This document shows, piece after piece, positions 8,884 through 18,882 of a stretch of DNA of 64,000 nt. A model generated the notes under the pieces. It was not told where the DNA came from, ran no database searches, and saw nothing but the letters and a program-made list of their open reading frames with translations. The DNA is from Sphingomonadaceae bacterium (GTDB lineage Bacteria; Pseudomonadota; Alphaproteobacteria; Sphingomonadales; Sphingomonadaceae), in assembly GCA_009926135.1 (NCBI GenBank), contig RFPL01000016.1, positions 1-64,000 on the forward strand, written 5' to 3'. The number at the start of each line of letters is the position of its first letter. Within the stretch, counting starts at the first letter, position 1. A program made the position numbers and the translations under genes.

Positions 8884-10581
8884 ATGGGCATGGACGGTTT
8901 GAATAACAGCGGTTTCGGGCAGCGCGACAGCCAGACAGAGGCGGATGCGCCGGCTGCTGCCGCTGCTTCGGATATCGACAATGCCCGCGAACCGATCGGA
9001 ATCGTCCTCGAAATCGCCGGGTCAGGCTCGGCCATTGCGCTGGATCTCCAGCGTTTGCAGGAATGCATCGAAGATGCCGATCCGTCAGTTGCACTGGCCG
9101 GCCAGGTCGGCAGCCAGATCAAGATCCGCGTCGGCAAGGGCTGGCTGCTCGCCTCGGTCCGCACCCAGCGTCAGGATGCCAAGACCCCCGGAGGGATCAT
9201 GGCCCAGATCGACTTCCTGGGCGAAGGCGATGAAGAGCGCCTGACGGGCCGCATCCACTCGTTCCGCCGCGGTGTGACGCGCTACCCGATCCCCGGTGCG
9301 CTGATTTACCCCGCGACCAGCAACGACCTAAAGCAGATCTATGCCAGTGATGGCCGCTCCAGCATCCAGGTCGGTACTGTCTTCCCGACCAAGGACATCC
9401 GGGCCGGGCTCTACATCGACTCGATGCTGGGCAAGCACTTCGCTCTGCTCGGCTCAACCGGTACCGGCAAGTCGACCAGCGCGGCGCTGATCCTCCACCG
9501 GATCTGCGAGTCTGCGCCCGAAGGTCACATCGTGATGATCGACCCGCACGGCGAATATTCCGCCGCGTTCAAGCAGACGGGCATGATCTTCGACGTGTCC
9601 AACCTGCAGATGCCCTACTGGCTGATGAACTTCGAAGAGCACTGCGAAGTGTTTCTGACCTCCAGCGGCAATGACCGGCAGGAGGATATGGACATCCTTG
9701 GCAAGTGTCTGCTCGCCGCGCGGTCCAAGAACCGGTTGGCCGAAGGCATGGGCAAGATCACGGTCGACAGCCCGATCCCCTACCTGCTCTCCGACCTCAC
9801 CAACAATATCCAGACCGAGATGGGCAAGCTCGACAAGGCAACCTCATCGGCGCCGTTCATGCGGATCAAGAACAAGATCGATGAGCTGAAGGCCGATCCG
9901 CGCTTCCAGTTCATGTTCTCCGGCATGCTGGTCGGCGATACGATGGCGGAGTTCATTGCGAAGATCTTCCGCCTGCCGAGCCGCGGCAAGCCGATTTCGA
10001 TCATCGACGTGTCGGGCGTGCCGTCCGACATTACCGCCACCGTGGTCGCCGTGCTTAGCCGCATGGTCTTCGACTTCGCGATCTGGGCGCGTGACGAGAA
10101 GACCCGGCCGGTGCTGCTGATCTGCGAAGAAGCGCACCGCTATGTGCCTAACGAGAAGAACGCCGATGGGTCCTCGGTCGGCCGGATCCTCGGCCGGATC
10201 GCCAAGGAAGGTCGTAAGTACGGCGTCAGCCTTGGCCTGATCACGCAGCGCCCGTCGGACCTGGCCGAAGGCGTGCTTTCGCAGTGCGGCACGATCATCT
10301 CGATGCGCCTCAACAACGACCGCGACCAGGCCTTCGTGAAGGCCGCCATGCCCGAAGGCGCGCGCGGCTTCCTCGATTCGATCCCGGCGCTCCGCAACCG
10401 CGAATGCATCATCTGCGGCGAGGGCGTTTCGATCCCGATCCGGGTCGCCTTTGACGACCTTGAAGAGATGAAGCGTCCCGCCTCGGCCGACCCGTCGATC
10501 AGCGAGCTGTGGCGTGATGCCGGCGGCGAAGAGGAAATGGTCCAGCGCACCGTTCAGCGCTGGCGCGCGCAGGGTCGGTAA
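8884..10581 (+). CDS. HerA-like (DUF87) DNA translocase ATPase
   Basis: A 565-residue hexameric-type P-loop ATPase. A 40-residue low-complexity leader is followed by a HAS-barrel-like beta domain, then Walker A GSTGTGKST at 190-198 and Walker B LLICEEAH at about 411-418, which contains the paired acidic residues typical of HerA. SNRLNNDRDQA-type segments and a terminal HerA_C-like region follow. HerA pumps DNA and usually works with the nuclease NurA; no NurA gene is near. A strong GGGG-rich ribosome site precedes the ATG at 8884. Confidence 0.8.
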   Translation: MGMDGLNNSGFGQRDSQTEADAPAAAAASDIDNAREPIGIVLEIAGSGSAIALDLQRLQECIEDADPSVALAGQVGSQIKIRVGKGWLLASVRTQRQDAKTPGGIMAQIDFLGEGDEERLTGRIHSFRRGVTRYPIPGALIYPATSNDLKQIYASDGRSSIQVGTVFPTKDIRAGLYIDSMLGKHFALLGSTGTGKSTSAALILHRICESAPEGHIVMIDPHGEYSAAFKQTGMIFDVSNLQMPYWLMNFEEHCEVFLTSSGNDRQEDMDILGKCLLAARSKNRLAEGMGKITVDSPIPYLLSDLTNNIQTEMGKLDKATSSAPFMRIKNKIDELKADPRFQFMFSGMLVGDTMAEFIAKIFRLPSRGKPISIIDVSGVPSDITATVVAVLSRMVFDFAIWARDEKTRPVLLICEEAHRYVPNEKNADGSSVGRILGRIAKEGRKYGVSLGLITQRPSDLAEGVLSQCGTIISMRLNNDRDQAFVKAAMPEGARGFLDSIPALRNRECIICGEGVSIPIRVAFDDLEEMKRPASADPSISELWRDAGGEEEMVQRTVQRWRAQGR

Positions 10582-10587
10582 AAGGAC

Positions 10588-12009
10588 TTATGCTGGCTGC
10601 GCCTCGTCCGCTGCGGCGGCGATGCGCGCGAGCATCCGCTTGCGCCACGGCAGGCGGAAATAGACCGTAAGCGTCAGCGCTAGCGATACGACTGAGCTCA
10701 GCAGGAACGAGTACCACAGCGCGTCCGGACCGATCAGCGGGTATAGCAGGAAATAGGCCCCGAGCCGCACCAGGTACATCGAGGCGATCAGCACCCCCAG
10801 CGTCGCATAGTTCGCCCCATAGGCGCGCAGCGTGCCGAACAGCACGATGGTGACGCCAAAGGGCAGGTAGGTCCAGATTGCCAGGTCCTGGATGTGCAGC
10901 GCGGCCGCGACCGAAGGGCTTGTCGCCCCCAGGAACAGTTCCAGCACTGGCCGGTCGAACGGCACCAGCGCGGCGATCATCACCCCGGTCATCGCCAGGT
11001 TGGCCAGGCTGCCGGCGCGGCTGATCGCATCGATCCGGTCTTCGCGCGCGGCGCCGATGTGCTGGGCCACCATTGCGCTGACCGCCCCGCCAATCGCCAT
11101 GGCGGGCATGCCGATGTAGTTCCAGATCTGCAGCAGCGCGCCATAGGCCGCCGCCGTCACCAGTCCTTCACGGTTGACCAGCCCGATCATGATCACCCCG
11201 GCGCCCGAGATGACCAGCATCTGCGCGCCCATCGGCAGCCCGTTGGACAGCAGATAGCGGGTCTCTTCCCAGCGCGGCTTCAGCCAGGCCAGTTCCGCCC
11301 CGCGCAGCCGCAGCGGCAGGTCCTTGGCATAGATCCACACCAGCATCGCGCCAAAGCCGATGGTCGTGGCGATCACCGTGGCCCAGGCCGATCCGGCAAT
11401 GCCCAGCGCCGGGGCGGGGCCAAGGCCCAGGATCAGGATCGGATTGAGGATCACGTCGAGCACGGTCGCCAGGATCATGAACCGCAGCGGCGTTGCCGCA
11501 TCGCCCGATCCGCGCAGGCCCATCGCGATCATCGTGGTAAGCGTCGCGATCGGGTTGGCGATGAACACCACGCGCAAGTAAGCCAGCGCCTGATCATGCG
11601 CCGCGCCGGGCGTGGCCAGCAGGTCCAGCACCTTGTCCGCGAACAGAATGCCCAGCGTGGCCATGACCAGCGAGATCATGCCCGTCAGCCCAAGCGCCGC
11701 GCCCAGCACCCGGCGCGCGGCAATCACGTCTTTCGCGCCCCAGGATCGCCCGATCCGCACGGTCGCCGCCATGCCGAAGCCGAAGACCAGCGCGAACAGC
11801 AGGAACATCAGGATGTTCGAATTGGCCGTGGCGGCCAGCGCCTCGTCGCCCAGCAATTGCCCCACCCAGACCGCGTTGATCGAGCCGTTGAGGCTTTGCA
11901 GCACATTGCCGACCAGTTGCGGCAGGGCAAAGACCAGCAAGGTGCGCGCCAGCGGCCCCTCGGTCAGGTTGCCCTTCAGCGGGCCGGTGGCGGGCAGATC
12001 ATCGCTCAT
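10588..12009 (-). CDS. MATE family efflux transporter
   Basis: A 473-residue inner membrane transporter with about twelve helices in two related halves. The opening GPLARTLLVFALPQLVGNVL and the conserved DAVWVG-like NAVWVGQLLG are typical of MATE (NorM/DinF) proteins, which export cationic drugs and metabolites using sodium or proton gradients. The start overlaps the queE stop by four bases, so the two genes are probably cotranscribed; a shared function is not obvious. The stop lies six bases from the convergent HerA-like gene. Confidence 0.88.
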   Translation of the reverse strand: MSDDLPATGPLKGNLTEGPLARTLLVFALPQLVGNVLQSLNGSINAVWVGQLLGDEALAATANSNILMFLLFALVFGFGMAATVRIGRSWGAKDVIAARRVLGAALGLTGMISLVMATLGILFADKVLDLLATPGAAHDQALAYLRVVFIANPIATLTTMIAMGLRGSGDAATPLRFMILATVLDVILNPILILGLGPAPALGIAGSAWATVIATTIGFGAMLVWIYAKDLPLRLRGAELAWLKPRWEETRYLLSNGLPMGAQMLVISGAGVIMIGLVNREGLVTAAAYGALLQIWNYIGMPAMAIGGAVSAMVAQHIGAAREDRIDAISRAGSLANLAMTGVMIAALVPFDRPVLELFLGATSPSVAAALHIQDLAIWTYLPFGVTIVLFGTLRAYGANYATLGVLIASMYLVRLGAYFLLYPLIGPDALWYSFLLSSVVSLALTLTVYFRLPWRKRMLARIAAAADEAQPA

Positions 12010-12737
12010 GTGCCGCGGGTATCACCATAGAGATGGATGTGCATCCTGTCGGAAAGGCGTAGCCCGTGTTGCAGCGCCAGCGGGGCCAGCCAGCGCTCGC
12101 GGGTCCGCAGCGTTTCGCTGTCGGTCCCTTCGGGCATGACGAAGGTCCGGTGGCGCGGCAGGGCGTGGGCTTCGATCAGGCCGAGCACCTCGGACAGGTC
12201 CTCGGGCGTCGCCACGACAAACTTGAACCAGGCTTGAGGTTTCTGACTCCACTCCGCCAGCCGTTCGGGAATCTGTGCAGACTCAACGGGATTCCCCGAA
12301 TGCTTCAGTTTCGGGCTGATATTGTACTGGCTGACCAGCGGATCGAGCGCAGGATGTGGGGCAACCGTGCCATTGGTCTCAATCTCCACGCTCATGCCCT
12401 GCAGCAGGGCAACCATCCGGGCCAGCGCCGCCCCTTGGAGCAGGGGTTCGCCCCCGGTGATCACCAACCGGTCCTGCCCCAGCGCCATAATTCGCGCGGC
12501 TACCTCGGCCTCGTCCAGCACCACCTGGTTGGCCTGCCGTTCAAAGGCCAGCCCGTCGCGGTGCGGGCGGTTATCGCCCGTGAAGCGCCAGGTATAGGCG
12601 GTGTCACACCAGGTGCAGGCCAGGTTGCACCGGGATAGCCGCACGAAGGCCACCGGCCGCCCCATGCTCGCGCCTTCGCCCTGCAGCGAGGCGAAGATTT
12701 CGGGTTCTCCCGGCGTGGTGGTGGCGAGCGTCAGCAT
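12006..12737 (-). CDS. queE: 7-carboxy-7-deazaguanine synthase
   Basis: A 243-residue radical-SAM enzyme of queuosine synthesis that makes 7-carboxy-7-deazaguanine from 6-carboxytetrahydropterin. FASLQGEG at 15-22 and the cluster-binding CNLACTWC at 37-44 are present; the three cysteines are C37, C41 and C44 with the CxxxCxxC spacing. VITGGEPLLQ follows. No other queuosine gene is in the window. Two tandem GTTGACAC repeats lie just upstream of the start. Confidence 0.92.
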   Translation of the reverse strand: MLTLATTTPGEPEIFASLQGEGASMGRPVAFVRLSRCNLACTWCDTAYTWRFTGDNRPHRDGLAFERQANQVVLDEAEVAARIMALGQDRLVITGGEPLLQGAALARMVALLQGMSVEIETNGTVAPHPALDPLVSQYNISPKLKHSGNPVESAQIPERLAEWSQKPQAWFKFVVATPEDLSEVLGLIEAHALPRHRTFVMPEGTDSETLRTRERWLAPLALQHGLRLSDRMHIHLYGDTRGT

Positions 12738-12756
12738 GGCGCAGTGCCACGCTCAG

Positions 12757-12773
12757 GTTGACACAGTTGACAC
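12757..12773. repeat. Tandem GTTGACAC direct repeat upstream of queE
   Basis: Two copies of GTTGACAC, at 12757-12764 and 12766-12773, are separated by one base. On the minus strand this reads GTGTCAAC twice, 20 to 36 bases before the queE start. It could be an operator or a promoter element. The repeat is seen directly; its role is a guess. Confidence 0.45.
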
Positions 12774-12943
12774 TGCGTCCGCTTATTCCAACAGGCCGAA
12801 AGCGGTGCAATTCTGCCGCAAACTGCATGCAGCAGGGCTGTCTTCCCGGTGCGGAAAGAAAAAAAGCCGGATTCAAAAGAGACGAGTGCAAGCGGCATGG
12901 CGCAGCGTCCTTGGCAGATTTGGACCGAGTAGGACAGGGGCAC

Positions 12944-13121
12944 ATCTTTCCCCCTTGATGGGGGAAGGATGCGCAGACTTGGTGGCTGTGCCGCCTAGTC
13001 GCAGCTGGAAGGGGGTGAGCGGGCAGGGTGGGCGCTCAGGTCGCGTCATCACCCCCACCCAACCTGCGCTAGGCGCTGGCGCGCCAAGCTGCGGTATCCC
13101 TCCCCCATCGAGGGGGAGGGG
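12944..13121. repeat. Intergenic element bounded by two inverted hairpins
   Basis: The left hairpin has arms 12944-12954 and 12960-12970 (ATCTTTCCCCC / GGGGGAAGGAT, one G-U pair) around loop TTGAT. The right hairpin has arms 13098-13106 and 13112-13120 around loop ATCGA. The right one read in reverse (CCCCCTCGATGGGGG) nearly equals the left (CCCCCTTGATGGGGG), so the block is an inverted pair with about 125 bases between. The form resembles REP/BIME-type intergenic repeats. The right hairpin may also end valS transcription, although it lacks a clear T-run. Confidence 0.6.
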
Positions 13122-13125
13122 ATGG

Positions 13126-15813
13126 TTACCCCAACCGCGCCAGCGCTGCCGCCAGCCTTTCAGCCTCGGCCTGATGCATGGCATGATCGGCCCGGGCCTT
13201 TTCAACCGCTTCGGGCTTGGCTTTTTCGACGAAAGCCGGGTTGGAGAGCCGGCCTTCAAGGCTCTTGGCTTCCTTGGTCGAGAGTTCGAGCGCCTTCGCC
13301 AGACGGGTCTTCTCGGCGGCGATGTCGATCACGCCTTCCAGCGGCACGATCACATTCGCATCGCCCGCGCCAACCTGCATCGCCGCGCCCGCCGGGGCAG
13401 CTTCAAAGCGGATGCCGTTGAGCCGCGCCAGCCGCTCGATTGCCGCCGGATTGCGCTCGATGATCCCGCGCGTCGCCGCGCTCGGTTCGGGCAGGAAAGC
13501 GTCGAGCTTGGCACCGGGCGCGATGCCGAGTTCGTTCTTGGCAGTGCGCAGATTGCCGATCAGGGCGATCAGCCAGTCGACCTCGGCCTTGGCTGCCGCA
13601 TCCACGCTGGCACCGGGCTGCGGCCATTGCGCCGTGATCAGCGGATAGTCCGGTCGGTCACCCAGCTTGGACCACAGCTCTTCGGTCACGAAGGGCATGA
13701 AGGGGTGCAGCATGACCAGGATCTGGTCGAGCACCCAGCCGGCGACGGCCTTGGTCTCGGCGTCGAAGTTGCCCTTGATCAGTTCGATGTACCAATCGCA
13801 GAACTGGTCCCAGACGAAGTGATAGACGGCATTGGCCGCCGCATCGAAGCGCAGGTCGGCCATCGCCTTGTCCAGCTCGGCCAGGGTTTCGACGACTTCG
13901 CCGATGATCCACTTGTTGACCGCCGTGGTCGCCGCCGGGGCGGCAACCGCAGTGCTGCCGCCGATGCCATTGCTCTGGCAGAACCGCGCCGCGTTCCACA
14001 GCTTCGTCGCGAAATTGCGGTAACCCTCGACCCGCTTCTCATCCATCTTGATGTCGCGGCCCTGGCTTTCCATCGCCGCCATGAAGAAGCGCAGCGCATC
14101 GGCGCCGAACTGGTCGATCAGGCCCAGCGGATCGACCACGTTGCCCTTGGACTTGGACATTTTCTGCCCGTCCGGCGCGCGGACCAACCCGTGCAGGTAC
14201 AGGCGCGGCCAGGGATTTTGCCCGGTCATTGCCTGTCCCATCATCATCATCCGCGCATCCCAGAAGAACAGGATGTCGAAGCCCGAGATCAGCAGGTTGT
14301 TGGGGTAATGCTTGTTTAGCAGCGGCGCATCGGCCTCTGGCCAGCCGAGCGTGGCGAAGGGCCACAGCGCGGAGGAGAACCAGGTGTCGAGCACGTCTTC
14401 ATCGCGGGTCAGGTCGCGGTCGCCGGCAAGTGCCTTGGCCGCTTCCTCGGTTTCCGCGACGAAGACCTGGCCCTCAGCATCAAACCACGCCGGAATCCGG
14501 TGACCCCACCACAGCTGGCGCGAAACGCACCACGGCTGAATGTTCTCCATCCAGTTGAAGAAGGTCTTTTCCCAGGTCCTGGGCACGATCTCGACCGCGC
14601 CGCTCTTCACCGCCTCGATCGGTGCCTTGGCCAGTTCGGCGGCGTTGACGTACCACTGATCGGTCAGCCACGGCTCAATCGGCACGCCGCCGCGGTCGCC
14701 ATAGGGCTGCTGGATCACGCGGGGTTCGAAATCGGCTTCGGCTTCGACTCCGTCCTTGTCCTTGACGACGTGCGGGATCAGGCAGCCGGCGGCCTTCATG
14801 TCGGCCACGATCAGCTCGCGCGCCACGAAGCGGTCGAGCCCGAGGTATTTGGCTGGCACCAGCCCGTCAGCGGTCTGGACCACGCGGGCCTCATCATCGA
14901 ACATGTTGAGCATGTCGGCGGGTTTGATCCCGGCGCGCTTGCCCACTTCAAAGTCGTTGAAGTCATGCCCCGGGGTGATCTTGACCACGCCGCTGCCCAG
15001 TTCGGGGTCAGCGTGCTCATCCGCCACCACCTTGAAGCGGCGGCCGGTGATCGGCTGGAGGATTTCCTTGCCGATCACGCCGGCATAGCGCGCGTCTTCG
15101 GGGTTCACCGCCACGCACATGTCGGCCAGCATGGTTTCGGGCCGGGTGGTCGCAACCTCGACGTGGCCTGAGCCGTCGGCGAAGGGATAGCGGAAGCGCC
15201 AGAATCCGCCCTTGACCTCGCGGGTCTCGACCTCAAGGTCGGAGATCGCGGTCTTGAGCTTGGGGTCCCAGTTGACCAGTCGCTTGTCGCGGTAGATCAG
15301 CCCCCGGTTGTAGAGATCGACGAAGACCTTCACCACGGCGCGGGTAAAGTGCGGGTCCATCGTGAACTGTTCGCGGGACCAGTCCATCGAGCAGCCCAGC
15401 CGGCGCAGCTGGCCGGTGATGGTGCCGCCGCTCTCGGCTTTCCATTCCCACACCTTGTCGACGAACTGCTCACGCGTGTAATTGGTGCGCTTGTCCTGCC
15501 GCTGCTCAAGCTGGCGTTCGACCACCATCTGCGTCGCGATCCCGGCATGGTCCGTGCCGACCACCCACAGCGCATCCTTGCCGCGCAGCCGCTCGTACCG
15601 GATCACCACGTCCTGCAGCGTATTGTCCAGCGCGTGGCCAATGTGCAGGCTGCCGGTCACGTTCGGCGGCGGATTGACGATCGTAAAGGGCTGGGCGTCC
15701 GGGCGTTCCGGGCGGAACAGGCCGTTGGTTTCCCAGTGTTCGTACCACTTCGCCTCGATCGCGGCGGGGTCGAAAGTCTTGGGCAGTTCGGAGCTGGGCA
15801 TCGTTTCGGTCAT
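13126..15813 (-). CDS. valS: Valyl-tRNA synthetase
   Basis: A class I aminoacyl-tRNA synthetase of 895 residues that charges tRNA-Val. The HIGH signature lies at 57-60 (SLHIGHAL) and KMSKS at about 551-555 ([10 protein letters not shown]). The opening [17 protein letters not shown] is typical of ValS, and a C-terminal coiled-coil arm rich in Lys, Glu and Ala ends the protein. I chose the ATG at 15813, which has an AAAGG stretch upstream; the frame extends to 15921 without supporting signals. Confidence 0.95.
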   Translation of the reverse strand: MTETMPSSELPKTFDPAAIEAKWYEHWETNGLFRPERPDAQPFTIVNPPPNVTGSLHIGHALDNTLQDVVIRYERLRGKDALWVVGTDHAGIATQMVVERQLEQRQDKRTNYTREQFVDKVWEWKAESGGTITGQLRRLGCSMDWSREQFTMDPHFTRAVVKVFVDLYNRGLIYRDKRLVNWDPKLKTAISDLEVETREVKGGFWRFRYPFADGSGHVEVATTRPETMLADMCVAVNPEDARYAGVIGKEILQPITGRRFKVVADEHADPELGSGVVKITPGHDFNDFEVGKRAGIKPADMLNMFDDEARVVQTADGLVPAKYLGLDRFVARELIVADMKAAGCLIPHVVKDKDGVEAEADFEPRVIQQPYGDRGGVPIEPWLTDQWYVNAAELAKAPIEAVKSGAVEIVPRTWEKTFFNWMENIQPWCVSRQLWWGHRIPAWFDAEGQVFVAETEEAAKALAGDRDLTRDEDVLDTWFSSALWPFATLGWPEADAPLLNKHYPNNLLISGFDILFFWDARMMMMGQAMTGQNPWPRLYLHGLVRAPDGQKMSKSKGNVVDPLGLIDQFGADALRFFMAAMESQGRDIKMDEKRVEGYRNFATKLWNAARFCQSNGIGGSTAVAAPAATTAVNKWIIGEVVETLAELDKAMADLRFDAAANAVYHFVWDQFCDWYIELIKGNFDAETKAVAGWVLDQILVMLHPFMPFVTEELWSKLGDRPDYPLITAQWPQPGASVDAAAKAEVDWLIALIGNLRTAKNELGIAPGAKLDAFLPEPSAATRGIIERNPAAIERLARLNGIRFEAAPAGAAMQVGAGDANVIVPLEGVIDIAAEKTRLAKALELSTKEAKSLEGRLSNPAFVEKAKPEAVEKARADHAMHQAEAERLAAALARLG

Positions 15814-15920
15814 CGTCCGGGGCCTTTGCCAGTGCTGAACCCGCCGCGCAAGGCGCGTGGAGCCGCCATTCGGCCCGGCTTCCCTTGTCGGCGCGGCTTT
15901 TTTCCCGCACCATAGGGGCA

Positions 15921-17033
15921 ATGCGCGTTTGGGCCGACTTTACCCTGGAACAGGATGATGCCGGCAAGGCTGTCCTCACGCTGTCCGGCCCGCTCACCGT
16001 GTCCTCGATCGGCGTGGTCGACCGCGCATTGCGCGAATATGGCGGCGAAGTGGCCAGGGTCGATATCTCGGCCGTGCCGGAAATCGACACGGTCGGGGCC
16101 TGGACTGTCTGGCGGGTGCTGCGCGATCACGAAGCGCAGCTGGTCGGCGCCAGCGACAAGGCGGAGCGGCTGATCGCCGCGGTCAGCAAATCCAGGGGTG
16201 ATGGCCAGACCGGCGCACACCGCCTGCCGCTGGTCGCGCGGACCGCCGAAGGGGTCGGACTGCTGGTCACCGGCTGGGGCGCGGGCACTGTCCGGATGCT
16301 GGGGTTCCTGGGCGCCGTGCTGGTTGCTGGATGGTCGATCCTGCGCAGCCCTTCGCGGATGCGCTGGCTGGCCGTGGTCCGCCAGGCCGAGCTGGTCGGC
16401 ATTTCTGCGCTGGGGATCATCGGCCTGATGAGCTTCCTGGTCGGCATCGTCATCGCCCAGCAAGGCGCGGTGCAGCTTGAGCAATTCGGGGCGGAAATGC
16501 TGACGGTGAACCTCACCGGACGGATCTCGCTGCGCGAACTGGGGGTGCTGATGACCGCGATCATGGTCGCGGGCCGGTCCGGCTCGTCGTTTGCCGCGCA
16601 GATCGGAACGATGAAGCTGACCGAGGAAATCGATGCGATGCGCACGATTGGCGTCTCCCCGGTGGAGGCGCTGGTGATCCCGCGGATCCTGGCCGCCGTG
16701 GTGATGATGCCGCTGCTGGGCTTCTATGCGGCGCTCGCGGCGATTGTCGGCGGGGCCTTCATCTCGTCGTTTACGCTGGGCATTCCGTTCATGACCTTTC
16801 TGCTGCGGGTGCAGGAAGTGGTGCCGATCCATGATGTCTGGGTCGGCCTGGTCAAGGCGCCGTTCTTCGGCCTGATCATCGCCATGGCCGGCTGCTATCA
16901 GGGCATGCAGGTCAAGGCGAATGCCGAGGAAGTCGGCTTGCGCACCACCATGGCGGTGGTCCAGGCGATCTTCATGGTGATCGTGCTCGATGCCTTCTTC
17001 GCGGTGTTCTTCACCGAAGTGGGCTGGGGATGA
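15921..17033 (+). CDS. mlaE: MlaE-type ABC permease with N-terminal STAS domain
   Basis: A 370-residue inner membrane permease of the Mla/MCE lipid transport system. Residues 1-95 form a STAS domain, with a [14 protein letters not shown] segment where anti-sigma-factor antagonists carry their key loop. The rest is the MlaE permease, with about five helices and the signature [20 protein letters not shown]. In E. coli the STAS component is the separate protein MlaB; fusion to the permease is frequent in alphaproteobacteria. The gene leads a four-gene operon. Start chosen at the ATG at 15921. Confidence 0.88.
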   Translation: MRVWADFTLEQDDAGKAVLTLSGPLTVSSIGVVDRALREYGGEVARVDISAVPEIDTVGAWTVWRVLRDHEAQLVGASDKAERLIAAVSKSRGDGQTGAHRLPLVARTAEGVGLLVTGWGAGTVRMLGFLGAVLVAGWSILRSPSRMRWLAVVRQAELVGISALGIIGLMSFLVGIVIAQQGAVQLEQFGAEMLTVNLTGRISLRELGVLMTAIMVAGRSGSSFAAQIGTMKLTEEIDAMRTIGVSPVEALVIPRILAAVVMMPLLGFYAALAAIVGGAFISSFTLGIPFMTFLLRVQEVVPIHDVWVGLVKAPFFGLIIAMAGCYQGMQVKANAEEVGLRTTMAVVQAIFMVIVLDAFFAVFFTEVGWG

Positions 17034-17040
17034 CACGGCC

Positions 17041-17937
17041 ATGAACGAGAGTGACATCGAGGATATCCGCGAAGACGTGGCCGATGCCGCGCACAACCGG
17101 ATGCCGGGGGCGTTCAAGGGTGAATTCCCGATCGTCGTTGAAGGGGTGCGCAACGCCTTTGGCGAGCAGGTGATTCACGAGAACCTCTCGCTCAAGGTCC
17201 GCCGGGGCGAGATCATTGGCGTGGTCGGCGGATCGGGCACCGGCAAGTCGGTGCTGATGCGCTCGATCATCGGCCTGCAATTGCCGACCGAAGGCACGAT
17301 CGAGGTGCTGGGCGAAGATATCACCGCCGCCCGCGACGATGCCGATATCGACATCCGCAGCCGCTGGGGCGTGCTGTTCCAGGGCGGGGCGCTGTTTTCC
17401 ACCCTGACTGTGGCGGAGAATGTCGAAGTCCCGCTGCGCGAATTCTACCCTGAGATCAGTGATGAACTACGGCGCGAGATCGCGCGGTTCAAGGTGGTCC
17501 TGTCCGGCCTGCCAGAGGATGCGGCGAACAAGTATCCGGCCGAACTGTCCGGCGGGATGCGCAAGCGTGCCGGCCTGGCCCGCGCGCTGGCGCTCGATCC
17601 CGAACTGCTGTTCCTTGACGAGCCGACCGCCGGGCTCGATCCGATCGGGGCTGCCGCCTTCGATGCCCTGACCAAGGAGCTGCAGGATACCCTGGGGCTG
17701 ACGGTGTTCCTGATCACGCACGATCTTGATACCCTGCACGAGATCTGCGACCGGGTGGCCGTGATCGCCGACAAACGGGTGATTGCGGTCGATACGATCG
17801 AAAACCTGCTGACGCTCGATCATCCGTGGATCCAGGAATACTTCAACGGCCCGCGCGGGCGCGCGGCCCACGCCGCGCAGCACCAGAGCGAACGTCCCGA
17901 CAAGACGATGGACAAGCCGGCCAAGGCGGGGGATTAG
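17041..17937 (+). CDS. mlaF: Mla-type ABC transporter ATPase
   Basis: A 298-residue ATP-binding subunit that powers phospholipid movement across the envelope. Walker A GGSGTGKS lies at 63-70, the signature LSGGM at 169-173 and Walker B LLFLDEP at about 189-194, followed by an H-loop in ITHDLD. The first 30 residues are an acidic leader outside the ATPase fold. The gene begins seven bases after mlaE and ends six bases before the MCE gene. Confidence 0.9.
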   Translation: MNESDIEDIREDVADAAHNRMPGAFKGEFPIVVEGVRNAFGEQVIHENLSLKVRRGEIIGVVGGSGTGKSVLMRSIIGLQLPTEGTIEVLGEDITAARDDADIDIRSRWGVLFQGGALFSTLTVAENVEVPLREFYPEISDELRREIARFKVVLSGLPEDAANKYPAELSGGMRKRAGLARALALDPELLFLDEPTAGLDPIGAAAFDALTKELQDTLGLTVFLITHDLDTLHEICDRVAVIADKRVIAVDTIENLLTLDHPWIQEYFNGPRGRAAHAAQHQSERPDKTMDKPAKAGD

Positions 17938-17943
17938 GCAGTC

Positions 17944-18882
17944 ATGGAGACAAGAGCCAACTTTGTCTGGGTCGGGGCAGTCACGCTGGGCCTGATGGCC
18001 GTGCTCGCCGCCTTCATCATCTGGATCGCGCGCTGGAATGAAACCAGCCAGAATGCCTATGACATCTTCTTCAAGCAGTCGGTCGATGGCTTGTCAAAGG
18101 GGGCCTCAGTTTCCTTTCAGGGCGTTCCGATCGGCCAGATCGAATTGATCGAGCTGTGGCCCAAGGATCCCAGTTTTGTGCGGGTCAGGATCGCCGTCGA
18201 TGAGAAGGTGCCAATCCTGCAAGGGACAACCGCGACGCTGCAAAGCAGCTTTACCGGAACTTCGAACGTTCTGCTCGAAGGGGCCGTGAAGGGCGCGCCG
18301 CCAATTGTTGAAAAAGGGCCGGAAGGCGTTCCGGTAATTCCGACCAAGCGCGGCGGGCTGGGAGCGCTGCTCAACACCGCACCGGTCCTGCTCGATCGTC
18401 TGGCGACAGTTTCGGAGCGGCTCAATGATGCGCTATCTGACCAGAACCTCAAGCGGATCGACAATATCCTCGCCAATACCGAACGGATGACCGGCGGGCT
18501 GGCCAATGCCTCGCCGCAGGTGACCCGGACGCTGACCGACTTGCAGGTAACGCTGAAGCAGGCATCGACCACGCTGACCGAGTTCGAGAAGGTGGCGAAC
18601 AACGCCAATGCCTTCCTGGCCGGAGATGGCGAAGCGCTGGCCCGCGACCTGCGCGCAACCTTGAAATCGGCCAGCAATGCCGCGCGTGAGCTGGAAGGCA
18701 CCCTGGCCAGCGCCCGCCCGGCGGCGCAGCGGCTCAATGACCAGACCCTGCCCCAGGCGGAAGCCGCGATGCGGGACCTGCGCGCCACCAGCAAGGCGCT
18801 GCGTGATCTCACCGAAAAGATCGATGACGGCGGCGCCGGGGCGCTGCTGGGGGGCAACAAATTGCCGGAGTACAAGCAATGA
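17944..18882 (+). CDS. mlaD: MCE-family lipid-binding protein
   Basis: A 312-residue periplasmic protein anchored by one N-terminal helix (about residues 8-28). A single MCE domain follows (about 38-115), including SFQGVPIGQIELIEL and a FTGTSNVLLEG element. The long C-terminal part is predicted helical and rich in Ala, Leu and Thr, consistent with a tunnel-forming needle. It would carry lipids between the MlaEF complex and the outer membrane. The stop overlaps the start of the next gene by four bases. Confidence 0.88.
   Translation: METRANFVWVGAVTLGLMAVLAAFIIWIARWNETSQNAYDIFFKQSVDGLSKGASVSFQGVPIGQIELIELWPKDPSFVRVRIAVDEKVPILQGTTATLQSSFTGTSNVLLEGAVKGAPPIVEKGPEGVPVIPTKRGGLGALLNTAPVLLDRLATVSERLNDALSDQNLKRIDNILANTERMTGGLANASPQVTRTLTDLQVTLKQASTTLTEFEKVANNANAFLAGDGEALARDLRATLKSASNAARELEGTLASARPAAQRLNDQTLPQAEAAMRDLRATSKALRDLTEKIDDGGAGALLGGNKLPEYKQ

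Larger units (their letters stand above)
12738..13125. other. 388-base intergenic region between queE and valS
   Basis: No protein-coding gene is supported here. The queE-proximal 200 bases hold the upstream region of queE, including the tandem GTTGACAC repeat and an A-rich stretch near 12860. The valS-proximal part, from about 12944 to 13121, is a separate block flanked by two C/G-rich hairpins, listed as its own feature. Short open frames across this region have no ribosome site or domain. Confidence 0.6.

Noticed and set aside
12601-14319. A 572-codon plus-strand frame across queE's end region and valS
   Set aside because: Most of it is antisense to valS; the protein is Arg/Asp-rich with no recognisable domain.
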